A stretch of 64,000 nt of DNA from Silene latifolia (Eukaryota > Streptophyta > Magnoliopsida > Caryophyllales > Caryophyllaceae), in the NCBI RefSeq assembly GCF_048544455.1, contig NC_133536.1:29886152-29950151 (forward strand). Direction: 5' to 3'. Below the pieces are notes generated by a model, which saw nothing but the letters and a program-made list of their open reading frames with translations, made no database searches and was not told where the DNA came from. Position 1 is the first letter of the stretch, and each line of letters begins with the position of its first letter. Below, piece by piece: positions 46,243-57,374 of the stretch. The position numbers were made by a program, and so were the translations under genes.

Positions 46243-48158
46243 ATGGTGAGTTGTATAGGTAAATGAGGGGGCAAGGGGGACTTTCCAAGTGTCTAATTAT
46301 TGTTGTGCACTTGTGCTTTCAGTTAATGTTGGATGTCGATATTTCTTACAGAGTGGCGTATTTGACCTAAGATATAAACCATCATTAAAGCCTCCGTAGT
46401 TAAGTCTGTCTTAGTCTTCGAAATTTGTTTCTATAACTTCCAATGGAACCTAATAAGTTACATACCTAATACTCTCGCTGGCTTTGCAATATGATGAAAT
46501 GTGGAGTAAAATGGCTCATTAAACTGTATGCGCAGCTTATTTTGTGAAATAGCTGTTGGTGAGTGCAATTTCATTATCGATATCACAGAACAGCCTCTGT
46601 TTTTCAACACAAGGATAAGCCTACATACACTTGACCCTTTTGCCCCTCATTTCCTCAAGGCAGCAAGGGTAATTTTGTTGTTTTCTACTTGAGATTTACT
46701 AATTTTTGATTGTGAAATCCTTTTATATTTTCGCTTTCTGCTAATTGGCCTATCCTTCAACCTTTACAGTTTATGGTGCCCCGCCTCCTGCACCAGGTGC
46801 TGGATAATTAGGTGCTCCCCTAACTCAAGGAAATGGGTTTCCTGTCCCACCTCCAATGACTGGTCCAACCTCGACGCCAGGATCACAACCCATGTTCCAG
46901 AATCCCCGTCCAACCTCAACGCCAGGATCACAACCCATGTTCTAGAATCCCGGTCCAAATGGTGCTCCTCCAACAGTTCCTGGTTCTAGTAGTGCACCAC
47001 TAACAGCTCAAAAGCCCACATTCCAGAATCCTGCTGCAAGTGATAACTTCAGTGGTACCAGCATGCCCCTACCCCCATCTTTCCCGTCTTCAGGTGGAAA
47101 TCCTGCTTACCCTGCGACCTCAGGTGGTGATAGCTTTGCATATGGTCAACCGCCAAACAGCGGTCGTTATTCTAATAGGGATGACTTGTGTTTGTTATGT
47201 TTTGTGCGAGTTTATGGTCATCAGACAGTGTTTAATCAACTTTATTAACATTTCTCACTTGCTCGTATTTCTGTCAAAAAGGTTGGTGTTGAATAGTGTA
47301 AGATAGTTCCAGAGAGAGAAAGTTCCTCTTGATAAAACCTACACATTTCTCTGTTCTCTAGGCTCGCCGGCGTCTACTCCCTACGCTGTCAGTCTATCCG
47401 TCGCCGGCGTGCCGAATTACTTAAGTCTTGCTCTTCCACTACAAGGAAAAGGGTGATTAGCGACCAACTTGATTGGTAGCAAATTGCCCAAAATTGGTCG
47501 CTAAACTCATTTTGCGACCAATTAGCGACCAATTTTAGGTAGTTGCTGTAAGCCTAGTCGCAAATCTCAGTTGGTTGCTAAATTGGTTGCAAAATAGTGA
47601 CCAATTATAGTTGGTTGCAGATTAGAGACTAACTCAAAGTAGTCGCAGATTAGAGACTAACTCAAAGTAGTCGCAAATTAGAGACCAACTGTGATGGTTG
47701 CAAATTAGCTACTACCGTATGGTTGCTAAATTAGTCGCTAACTGTATTTGGTCATTTAAAAAAAAATACTCCCAACTCTTGGTAGAGTTAGAAGTATACG
47801 TACTCAAATTGTGAAATCGTATAATTTAAAAATAATACGGATGGAAATACATTGGGAGGTGTTCATCTTTATTAAAATTAATCTTTTTATTGTCAATTGT
47901 CATGTAAATCCTTTCAAGTCCAAAGGCCAACCATCAACGAAGCTCCATTATTGCCTTCATCCAAAACCTAACATAGGAAAAAAAACCATAGATATCAACA
48001 ACTAATCCTCAAAAATAATGAAAATCGTTTAACTTGTCAAATTCATGACACATGGAAATATAATTTACCTTCTACTTCTTAAAATAAATAAAAGTGGCAA
48101 ACCACAAACCCAAAAGTAAGATTCAAGAACGAAGGAATAATTAACCCGATTTGTAAAT

Positions 48159-48610
48159 ATCGTCGACGTTTTAGTAAATATCGTCGACGTTTTCATTCCA
48201 AAAGACGATAATGCCCTTTGCATAATTACACTATTTCTCTCTCTAAACAATTTTCTCTCAAATTCTACTAAAAGCCAACTACATTTCGATCTCTCATTGC
48301 ACTAAACCAATTAAAAGATGTTAGAAATTAACGCACATCGACTAGAAAAGTTAAATAAATTTAAAAAATCGGCAAATAAACGTATTAAACACGTTTTTTT
48401 CTTTTTAAAAATGAACTAGTTCATGGACTAAATGTTGAGATTCAACAATCGACCATGGACCAAACGTTGAAAACCAACGTTTGCCATGGCCCAAACGTGG
48501 GAAACCAACGTTGGCCGTGGTCCAAACGTGGGAAATCAACGTTGGCCGCGGTCCAAACGTTGGAATCCCACGTTTGGCCGCGGAGAATTTTTTTTTTTTT
48601 GTTTTTGAAA

Positions 48611-48682
<72 letters not shown>

Positions 48683-49140
48683 CCGCGGCCAAACGTGGGA
48701 TTCCAACGTTTGGACCGCGGCCAACGTTGATTTCCCACGTTTGGACAACGGCAAACGTTGATTTCCAACGTTTGATCCATGGCTGAACGTTAGATCTCAA
48801 AGTTTGGTCTACGGTTCAACCTTGGGGGTACAAATTTCAGATTTACGCAGAAAAATTGCAATGTTTATTATTACTAAATCAATACGTGACGTAAATCAAT
48901 TATCGAATATATTTAGCGGTGCGGAAAAAAAAATTAACCAAATAATGAAGCGATTAAGTTGTTTAAGTACCGGTGATTCGAGATCCGTCGTGTTGTTAAT
49001 TGTTGTTGTTGTTTTCTTTTTTAATTTAGTTGAAGTTGAGAGGAAATTTTTTAGAGAGAGAAAGTGTTGGATGAGTGGAAGGGCAGTTATCGTCTTTTTT
49101 TTAAAAAAACGTCGTCGATATTTACTAAAACGTCGTCGAT
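48159..49140. mobile_element. Small non-autonomous MULE inside the CACTA element
   Basis: Inverted ends of about 110 bp: ATCGTCGACGTTTTAGTAAA on the left and, reversed on the right, ATCGACGACGTTTTAGTAAA, both followed inward by AAAGACGATAA and a TTTCTCTCTCTAAA tract. The right half matches the MULE at 20860-21553, including the short exon (its ATG now ACG near 48990) and the minisatellite. A clean 9-bp duplication was not found. It probably derives from the autonomous MULE by internal deletion. Confidence 0.8.
48430..48830. repeat. Inverted-repeat minisatellite with poly(T)/poly(A) hairpin
   Basis: Same unit family as 20866-21205 (CCATGG, CCAACGTTTG and its complement). In the middle CCGCGGAGA is followed by a T-run and, after GAAATTC, an A-run of about 60 ending TCTCCGCGG, giving a long nearly perfect hairpin at about 48580-48690. 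Confidence 0.85.
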
Positions 49141-49851
49141 ATAAATCAACTTCCATAATTAATGTGTTCAGTTCTTACCTCTTATACAAAAATTAGAACA
49201 GATCTGGGCAAGGGTAAGAACAACTCTAGCAAAAAGTCGAATAAATCTGGGCAAGGACAACAAAAACAAACACATCGACAAAAATTAGCAAAGACCCAAA
49301 TTTCTAGCTAATAAAACTACTAGATCTATCAAATATTGCTCCTAAAACGCAAAAGAAATAATATATATATATGCCAAAATATTTGGTTGAGATGATAGAA
49401 GAATGAACAAGGGTATAAAAGAAAGAGGTGAATTTAAGTTTGTCAAATTTGTTTACAAAGTAAAAGAAAGAAGGAATAGTGTGTTATTAAGGGTGAGATC
49501 ATTGAGAAATGGGAGTTAAGGGTGATGAGCTAGAGAGGAAGAGAGGTAGAGCGGCTATTAAAATACAACAAACCCTACTTCAATTCATACCCGTGCTGCA
49601 AGGTTTTTAATAAAAAAATTGAGTTGGTCTCTATATTAGTTGCAAATCTGCAACTAATTTAGCGACTACTGGTATTTTGGTAGCAAATTTGAGACTAATA
49701 TTTAAATGGTTGCTAATTAGAAACTAATTAAAGCGACTAACTGATTATTGGTTTCTAGTTTGCATCTAACATGTTTTTAGTCGCTAATTAGCAACCAATT
49801 GCCGTTAGTCTCTAACATTGGTCGCAAAATGACCTTTTTCTTGTAGTGTTC

Positions 49852-51646
49852 GGGGATTCTGATTGCAAAAGAGGGAGTTTAATTGGTCATTTGGTTTGTC
49901 GCTTGTTTCTCCTTCAAGTGGCACGATTACCAAGACGCGATTGTTCTACAGCACTTCTTCCGAACTCGTCAGTGATACCAATTTCCCTCTCTTGTGGTTA
50001 TTTTTTTGTTTTTCTAACTTTCGCCCTCTTTATTAAGCATTACTGTTTTTCCTACGCTTATCTTTGTTTCCCAATTTTAAAGATCTACTGTTTTTCCTTT
50101 TGCTGGAGGGGGTAATCATTTACGTTTTTCCTAAATCTTGATTGGGGTTTATATTCCTTTTTGGTGCTGTTAAATCAGTGCCTGCAACCAACTGTCTTTG
50201 GTTTCGATCGATTGTTTGTTGCTTTGTGTTTCTTCTGGCTGTGCTTGGATTTCAGGTATTTGGTTTACTCTTTGTCATCATGGATTCCAATTTGATTTGT
50301 GAGAAGTTTCTTGAATCTTTTGCATGTGCTCAGTGCTCATATAAATGAGGGCCTCTTTGAGGATGGTAGATGGGATATGATGAATTGTTTTATGCAAGGA
50401 GAGGAGAGGGATCTCCTATTCTTAAAATCAAGGCCTTGTTGGTATGGAGGGTATACATTAAATCTTTGTCTGATCTTGCGGTATCCCTGAATTTAAATTT
50501 GGCCGCTTGTGCTCTAAAGCTATTTGAATATGAGGCAACCAAAGACCTTTGTTCTATAGTGTTATCTTCATTCCCTGAATATGAGGCTTGGCTTTTACGA
50601 AGTTGAAAAAGTTCTTAGATGCTCAATTAGATTTGGCGATATATATACTCCCTTCACTAACTTCTTAGTTGAAGTCAGAATAACAAACAGTGGTCATTCA
50701 GTCATTCTAAAAATTTCTGAGAATCTGAAATATACCAAACCGACAGATGACAGTAAGAGCCCCTGTCATTCCTCTCCTCCGCTGTCAATGTCACTGTGTG
50801 TCAATATGAGAAAGAAAAGAAGAATCATCAAATAATTTCATATGCATATTTTCTTCCAAAAATCAATGTTTGTTATTATGGCATGTCAACTAAGAAGGCC
50901 TTAAATGCTCTGCATGACAAGAGCTACTGTTGCAGGTCTGGTAAGTGACGAGAGGAAACCCTGCAATCAGCAACATTAGCTAGGGTATGTAACGCAATAC
51001 ATGTCAGCTCATTCAAAATTTCTTCACGACATTTGGCACTGTCAGCTTCCTAGATTCCGAGTGTTACACACGCTAATGGATTTTCAAATGTCAAATGCGT
51101 GTCTAAGTGTCAATCTCAGCTATTAATAAAGTCCCTCATGTCCAAGTAAACACAAGTCCGAGTGTTGGACACAAATTATACACCACATCATATGAAAAAT
51201 CATAGTAACATGGCCGATAAATAAACATTCTAGAATCTAGATACAAACCCTAGTCTACACTTCAAGTCTCATATGAAAAGCTCCACCGAAGACAATATCA
51301 TGAAATCTTCCTGATAATGCTCAAACAATAATTTGTCCTAAAATCGACTCCAAATAGTTACTTGGTAAATATGACGCAAAAATTCATCAAGTACCTTCAT
51401 TAATATCATTTCTCATAATCAATTTTGGTATTATCATCAATAGCAAAACTAAGAGGGGACTAAACAGACGGCCGTCCCTAGCAACAAAACTTTTGAAATT
51501 TTTGTTTAAATTTTCAAAGCTCCTTTTAGTTTTTAACTTATTGCACCAATAGTTTGTCCCTAACTACAAATTCTAAGTCCGCCACTAATGATCATATCAA
51601 CATTCAAGAGCTAATAGCGAAACAAAGAGGGGACTGGCATAGGGAG
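49852..51646. other. Unassigned stretch after the CACTA element
   Basis: 49852-50110 joins, across the CACTA insertion, the GC-rich segment 47310-47436, so both belonged to one older sequence that I cannot name. Short frames at 50140-50840 match no family I recognise. 50850-51640 holds nothing that I can support. Confidence 0.4.
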
Positions 51647-53022
51647 TAGACCTGTCAAACAGGTCGGGCGGGTCGGGTCATACGGGTCACGGATCGGGTT
51701 AGGGTCAGAATACGGGTCAAGAAATTATTTTTAACGTCTTTTTTAAATGATTTTTTTAATTTAAAAAATATTTTTTTAAAAAGTAAAATATATTTAAAAT
51801 TATTATTTTAATCCTATTCATCATATACAATAATTATATTGATATAATTATTAAAATAAAGTTTTTTTAATAATTATTTTATTATTAAATATTATAAAAG
51901 TTATATAAAATTGACTTTTTGGTTGAATTTTTAATTTTAAGTAATAAAAAAATAATTTTTTAACTATATTTTCAAATATAATATATAAATATTAATATTT
52001 TTAAGGGTTTTTCTACATGGTAACCCTGTGTTTTTTTGAATTCTAGCTGGTAACCCTTCATTTTTCCACCACCCACACGGTAACCCTGAACTTATCAAAA
52101 AAAGTTCTCCGTAACCCTCAACTTTTATTCCGTTAAAATGTTCCGTTAGTTTGCATATTTATTGGACTTGGGCTTGTTTTTTAGGCATCAAATGCTTAAA
52201 TGGCCAAGTAATTGTGGTGTTCTCAATTCAATTAAAAAAATAAATTCCAAATTTTCCTAACAAATAATCATATTCTAGGTGTGATAAAAGTATAATTCAT
52301 AATATTTTTATCATCACTATTATTATTATCTTCATTTTTATTACTTAACAAGAATATTAAATTAATAAATATACCAAAACACATCCTACCTTTGTTTTTG
52401 TAATAAATATAATAATAACATTAATATTAACAATTATAATCCAATCTAATTTATAACAAAGGTAAGATGTGTTTCAGTATATTTACTACTTTAATATTCT
52501 TTGTTAAACAATAAAAATGATGATAGAAATAATAATGATAATAAAATATTATGAATTATACTATTACAACACCTAGAATATAATTATTTATTAGGAAAAG
52601 TTGGGGTTCATTTATTTAATTGAGTTTAGAAGACAACAATTACTTGGCCATTTAAGCATATTTGAAGGCCAACAAACAAGCCCAAGTCCAATAAATATGC
52701 AAACCAACAGAACATTTTAACGGAATAAAAGTTTAGGGTCATTAAAACTTTTTTTGATAAGTTCGGGGTTACCATGTGGATGGTTGGAAAATGAAGGGTT
52801 ACCAGCTACGGTAGAATTTTAAAAAACACAGGGTTACTACGTAGAATAACCCTATTTTTAATAAAATTCATGATTTTCCCTTGACTCAACGGGTTGACCC
52901 GTTCGGGTCGGGTCTCAACCCTAAAATAACAGGTCATTTCGGGTTCGGGTCAAACGGGTCGCGGGTCGAAAAAATCGGGTTTGTAACCCTAAAAACGGGT
53001 CGAGCGGGTCGGGTCGGGTCTA
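51647..53022. mobile_element. hAT-like non-autonomous element containing a MULE MITE
   Basis: Starts TAGACCTGTCAAAC and ends GGGTCGGGTCTA with a perfect 8-bp duplication ATAGGGAG (51639-51646, 53023-53030), as for hAT elements. Both ends are rich in GGGTCGGGT words; the true inverted repeat is only about 6-8 bp. Without the insert it is about 520 bp. No transposase. Confidence 0.7.
52005..52852. mobile_element. Fold-back MULE-type MITE nested in the hAT-like element
   Basis: 848 bp, almost entirely one inverted repeat with arms of about 420 bp. Ends GGGTTTTTCTACATGG and the complement of GGGTTATTCTACGTAG; perfect 9-bp duplication TATTTTTAA (51996-52004, 52853-52861), the Mutator signature. 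Confidence 0.9.
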
Positions 53023-53345
53023 ATAGGGAGTCATCCCCAACAAAAATTCTAATATTTTCACTCAAAATTTCCGCCTCTTTCTGGTTTACCTTATTGCACC
53101 AAAACTTCCCCCTTGCTTCAAATCTCAGTTCCGCCATTAATAATATCAAAACACTCAATTGTTTACAAACATTTCAACCTCAATTACTAAGAATACTGCA
53201 CACGAAGGGAATAAACAATCATTTCTTCAACAAAAATTGATAGATTCACAAAATTAACCTCTTCACACATGCAAGGTAAAACTTACACAACAACAATTTT
53301 AAGAGAATTGTAAAAAAAAAACAACACTAACAATTCAGTTAAATA

Positions 53346-53601
53346 CTCCCTCCCATCCAGACCAAAGGTTACAGTTGCTTTATCACACTTGTCGAGGCAC
53401 GTTATGTAACGTGCATATTTTTAGTCACACATTATTAAAAATTATAAAAATTTGATATTCCTATAGCATTCATGACGATAAATCAAACAAGATTTCACAT
53501 GACTATATTTTGTCTTATAAATTAATAATAATATCAAACATTTCCTACGACCATGAATAGTGCCAAAAAGCAAATGTACCTTTGATCTGGATGAGAGAGA
53601 G
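53346..53601. mobile_element. Stowaway-type MITE (256 bp)
   Basis: CTCCCTCCCATCCAGACCAA at the left, complemented by TTGATCTGGATGAGAGAGAG at the right, TA on both sides. Confidence 0.75.
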
Positions 53602-53975
53602 TATATAAAAGAGGGAAACACAGTAACATATATCCTGCAATTCGAATTTTTGGTTAAGACTTGAGACCGTCGTAAGTAAAGACGCCTCACAACAAATTTA
53701 AACAAGACAAAAATAAATGCAGGTTTGTGAGAGGTCTTAAGTAAGACCTACTAATCAATCATGCAACACAAACATATAAAGCAGGTACATATATCACACG
53801 CATACAAAGTATATTTGTGCAGTATAGCAAGTATATACTAGGCATTACTAGCCCTTGGAAGATCAAATACAATACAAACATATTTGTAAATCCAAACGCC
53901 AGCTGATTATGAGATTGCAGTATCATAAACTAGCAGGTCACATATATAACAACAATCGTGTACAGATGCTCAATT

Positions 53976-54570
53976 TCATGGCTTAGCTGGGTGCTCAGGC
54001 ACAACAGTTTGGGCGATTCTGAATCTCCGGCCGGTAGTTCGGGAACCTCTGGTTTTGGCAATTCAGAACCGCTTAGGGAGCTCGGGCACTTCGGCTTGGG
54101 AAGCTGCGGGACCTCGAGGCTTAGGCACTTCAGAACCTCGGGATTAGGGAGCTCGGCACTACGGGCTTGGGTAATTCATGGACCTCAGGTTTAGGAAGCT
54201 CAGGCACTTCTGGCTTAGGTAATTCAGGGACCTCGGGTACTTTGAGCTTGGGCAATTCAGGAACCTCAGGCTTAGGGAGCTCAGGTATTTCTGGCTTAGG
54301 AAGCTCAGGAATTTCGGGTTTAGGCAATTCAGGAACCCCGGGTACTTCTACCTTAGGAAGCTCAGGCAACGTAGGCTTGGGCATCTCGGGCTTAGGAAGG
54401 TCAGGCACTGTGATCTTTGGCAGTTCAGGTTTGGGCAGTTCAGGCACGTCAGGTTTGGGTAGTTCAGGAGCGTCTAAGAGACGACGAGCTGCCACAATGT
54501 TTGTATTACTACTTGATAAGCAGGATATAACTACAAACATTAGAAACATGAGATGGGAACGTGTAGCCAT
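53976..54570 (-). pseudogene. PELPK-type secreted proline-rich cell wall protein, frameshifted at the 3' end
   Basis: The ATG at 54570 opens a signal peptide (MATRSHLMFLMFVVISCLSS, probable cleavage after about residue 28), then about 20 Pro-Glu-Leu-Pro-Lys pentapeptides (PELPKPEVPELPKPE style), as in Arabidopsis PELPK proteins, which are secreted to the cell wall. The frame ends at 54130. Beyond it the repeat continues in the other two frames and a natural-looking tail VVPEHPAKP with stop ends at 53976, so at least two single-base shifts are present. Repeats invite sequencing slips, so an intact gene with assembly errors is possible. The first 147 residues could still be made. Confidence 0.75.
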
Positions 54571-54661
54571 AATCGAAAAAATAGTTGTAGAAATATGAAT
54601 GGGAATTGATTAAGCTTGTATAGGTAGAGAATATGTTGCTAATACACCTGTAATTTCGAAG

Positions 54662-54671
54662 TGTATTTATA
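54662..54671 (-). promoter_or_regulatory. TATA box of the PELPK gene
   Basis: CTATAAATAC on the minus strand about 92-101 bp before the ATG, suitable for transcription start roughly 60-70 bp before the start codon. Confidence 0.6.
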
Positions 54672-55185
54672 GATGATGTCCCAAGGAGTTTGGTGAGAAG
54701 TAGGTTGTACATTGTTCAACATCCTATCTAAACTTGAAAAATGATACACCTGGCAATGCAGTATGCACTAACAATTTCTAAGCATCAAACAACATTTTAA
54801 CTCCTCCTCATATTTCGGAAAACTTTTGCTTAACGTCTCTGAGTTTACGTCTGTTATGGTCTTACTGATATGCTACAATGGTAAAAAGCAAAAGCAGCGG
54901 TGTTAAGTAAACGACACTTCGATATTCTCCTCTAACAAATGTTACTCTGATTTTATTGCTGTAACATGTGATATGCTACTCCGCCCTGATTATAAGCATC
55001 TAACACAGGTGCTTGTTCAGGTGACAGACACCATTATGGATAAATTTATGTTTTGGTCTAAAATGATGTGTCTTAAGTTTCATGTCATGTTCGAGGGTCG
55101 GCAGTCCGATGCAACTGGGAGAATAAATATAGAGTTGGACTAACATCATAGAGTAGTAATGAAAGAAAAGAAGCTACGTACCAGT

Positions 55186-55320
55186 TTCTACAGGCACCTC
55201 TGGATTTGGTAGTTCAGGAACAGTGGGCTTTAGGAGCTCCGACACTTCTGGCTTGGGAATTTCTTGGACCTCGGCCTTAGGCGCTTCAGGAACCTCAGGC
55301 TTAGGGAGATTTCGAATTGG
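55186..55320 (-). pseudogene. Second PELPK repeat fragment
   Basis: The minus strand encodes PKPEVPEAPKAEVQEIPKPE-like repeats without start, signal peptide or end. It lies about 620 bp upstream of the PELPK start, so it is a relic of a tandem copy or of an older 5' part. Confidence 0.6.
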
Positions 55321-55617
55321 ACCGGCAAAGATGATTTCTGACAGATCTTTGGCAAAAATATATACTCCGTAGTAGTAATGAAAGAAAAGAAGCTATGTAC
55401 TAGTTACGACATTGTGAAAATCTGATATGAAGTCTTAGCTTAGAACACAAATTCAACTATTAATTCGTAAACATGACACAGATTATATAATCCGCTAACT
55501 GTTGATTTGAACATAATTTTTTGTCTTAATTTAGATGACTGAGAAATGAAAAGTTATGTGTCTTCCACCCATTATCCACTATTAATTCGTAAACATGACT
55601 TGTGCTTGAAAAAAGCA

Positions 55618-56865
55618 ATATTCTCTCCTTCACCCATGAAAGCACTACTGCACTAGCAGAAGCACATTCGTCTTGGAAAAATTTTGGGTAAGAAAAAAAA
55701 CACAAATCGACAAAAAACAGTCAGAGTGGTTGAACGACTTCAATGAAGAATAAAAGGAGGTCGGGAAGAGCCTGGTTCTCGATTTATTAAGTCATATGCT
55801 TCAAGAAGGTATAACAAAAATCTTGAATCACTTCATTTAAATTTCCACATCAGCATACAATCAAATTAACCCAATTTCTTAAAAGGAGGCTTTCAATGGA
55901 GAAATAAGGGGCTCAAATGAACATGACCTTACCGTTGTGTTTCCAAACGACATAACGAGAATTGCGTCAAGTTCTTGAAAAAACCTGAATATCTCTGTCC
56001 ACAGATTTATCAACCAAATAAATAGGCATCCAATGTATACCGAATTTCTGCATCGAACACAGATAATCTCACTAAAATGGTAGCGGAAACAAGCCAACGG
56101 GAGACACTAAAAACTAAGAATTAGCAGTCTCTGATCTGCAGCAACTGCAATTAAGACTATAATCAACCTGAACAATTAGCTAATTTCCAACAGTATTGTA
56201 TAACCTGAAGATTGAAATAAGACTCAAAAATTTACAAATGCCATGTCAGACTTAAAAATTTACTTACTCCTAAAAGTATAGCAAGTTTAGTAAACAGTAG
56301 TGATTAATGTAGTAATATTCTCTTCACCCATGAAAGCACTACTGCACTAGCAGAGGCACATCGTCTCCGAAATATTTTGGATAAGAAAAACCCACAAATT
56401 GAACAAAGAAAAGGCTTCACTGAAGGTTAAAAGGCAGGTCGGGAACAGCCTGATTCTTGATTTATTAAGTCGCATGTTTCAAGAGGGTTTCAAGAAAGGT
56501 ATAACAGAAATCTAGCATAACTTAAAACTTAAATTCTGCAACAGCAAACAATAACATTAACCCAGTTCCTTAAAAGGCTCCCGTCAACGGCGAAATAAGG
56601 GGGCTCAGATATACATGACCATACCATTGTGTTAATACCACAATGGCGTTTCTGAACGACCCAATGAGAATTGGGTCAATCACTACAAATTCCCACACAC
56701 AATCTAAATAATTATGTCCACAAATTTATCAAGAAAATAGATAGGCATCTAATATTCTAATGTATACCGTAACTACATCAAACACAACTAATCTCACTAA
56801 AATGCTAGCGGAAACAAGCTAAATGCCTAAATGGGAGACACTGAACCAATAACGAGCAATAACAG
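55618..56865. repeat. Diverged tandem duplication of about 530 bp
   Basis: 55618-56130 and 56317-56865 share long blocks in the same order, for example CCCATGAAAGCACTACTGCA, TTGATTTATTAAGTC (with a small change) and AATCTCACTAAAATG. Similarity is about 80 percent by eye. Noncoding; possibly an old 3' flank of F-box genes. 56866-57374 holds nothing else that I can support. Confidence 0.75.
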
Positions 56866-57374
56866 TTCCCAACTACAGTTAAAATAGATAACTACTTCGT
56901 ACTTTGAAGAACCGGGTAGACTATCATATTCTAGCGGAACTCTCAGGTTCCACGCAAACATGTACCTGTTGACCAGGCTTCTAATGATGGACAAAACTAA
57001 TTAGGAACTTGAATTTAAACAGAAACTTAACTAGAAGTCGTTAGCAAACAATCGCACTAATATTCCGATTAAAAGTAGAGTAAAAGCATAAGTTTGATAG
57101 TGTAATTACATTCAAGACTTCAAAAGGATTAAAAGATTTTGAGAAAGTTAGCTTGCCGAATGCTGACCAGACAAGGAGGACCTCCCTAAAGGCGCAAAAC
57201 TGAGCATAACACCACACTAAACGATTTTGAGTAACTTCCGACGCCAAAAGCAAACTCAGCCTACCTATACTATGTAATGCATTCCTCTAATTCTTCCTCC
57301 GAGGTTTCTTTTCCCCATCAAATCATCCTGTTTTCTTAGCACGCCTGAAACTTATCAGCATCAATGTCATTACT

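Larger units (their letters stand above)
45155..47310 (+). pseudogene. Partial duplicate of the U1-C gene (3' flank, then intron 4 and exon 5)
   Basis: 45155-45372 copies the U1-C 3' flank (39750-39966). Directly after it 45373-47310 copies 37092 to about 39850, that is, the late part of intron 4, exon 5 and the 3' flank. Exons 1-4 are missing. Exon 5 homology starts at about 46771 after a kept acceptor AG. In-frame stops replace Gln codons at 46805-46807 and 46943-46945, and the normal stop is changed to a Tyr codon near 47167. There is no zinc finger, so it cannot act as U1-C. Confidence 0.9.
47437..49848. mobile_element. Non-autonomous CACTA (En/Spm) transposon with a nested MULE
   Basis: Ends CACTACAAGGAAAAGGG on the left and the complement of CACTACAAGAAAAAGG on the right, with a perfect 3-bp duplication TTC (47434-47436, 49849-49851). 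Subterminal regions (47455-47760, 49615-49835) are packed with repeats of the TTGGTCGCTAA / TTAGCGACCAA kind, typical transposase-binding arrays. No CACTA transposase is present. Confidence 0.92.

Noticed and set aside
46764-47166. A second working U1-C gene
   Set aside because: Only the last exon is present, with two in-frame stops and no zinc finger.
48405-48800. Frames with poly-Lys or poly-Phe stretches
   Set aside because: Produced by the poly(A)/poly(T) hairpin in the small MULE.
50140-50840. Short plus-strand frames as a small gene
   Set aside because: No start context, splice structure or family match strong enough; likely degraded sequence around the CACTA site.
54167-54598. Plus-strand Gly/Ser-rich frame resembling a glycine-rich protein
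   Set aside because: It is the antisense shadow of the PELPK repeats. The minus strand has the signal peptide, TATA box and family repeats.
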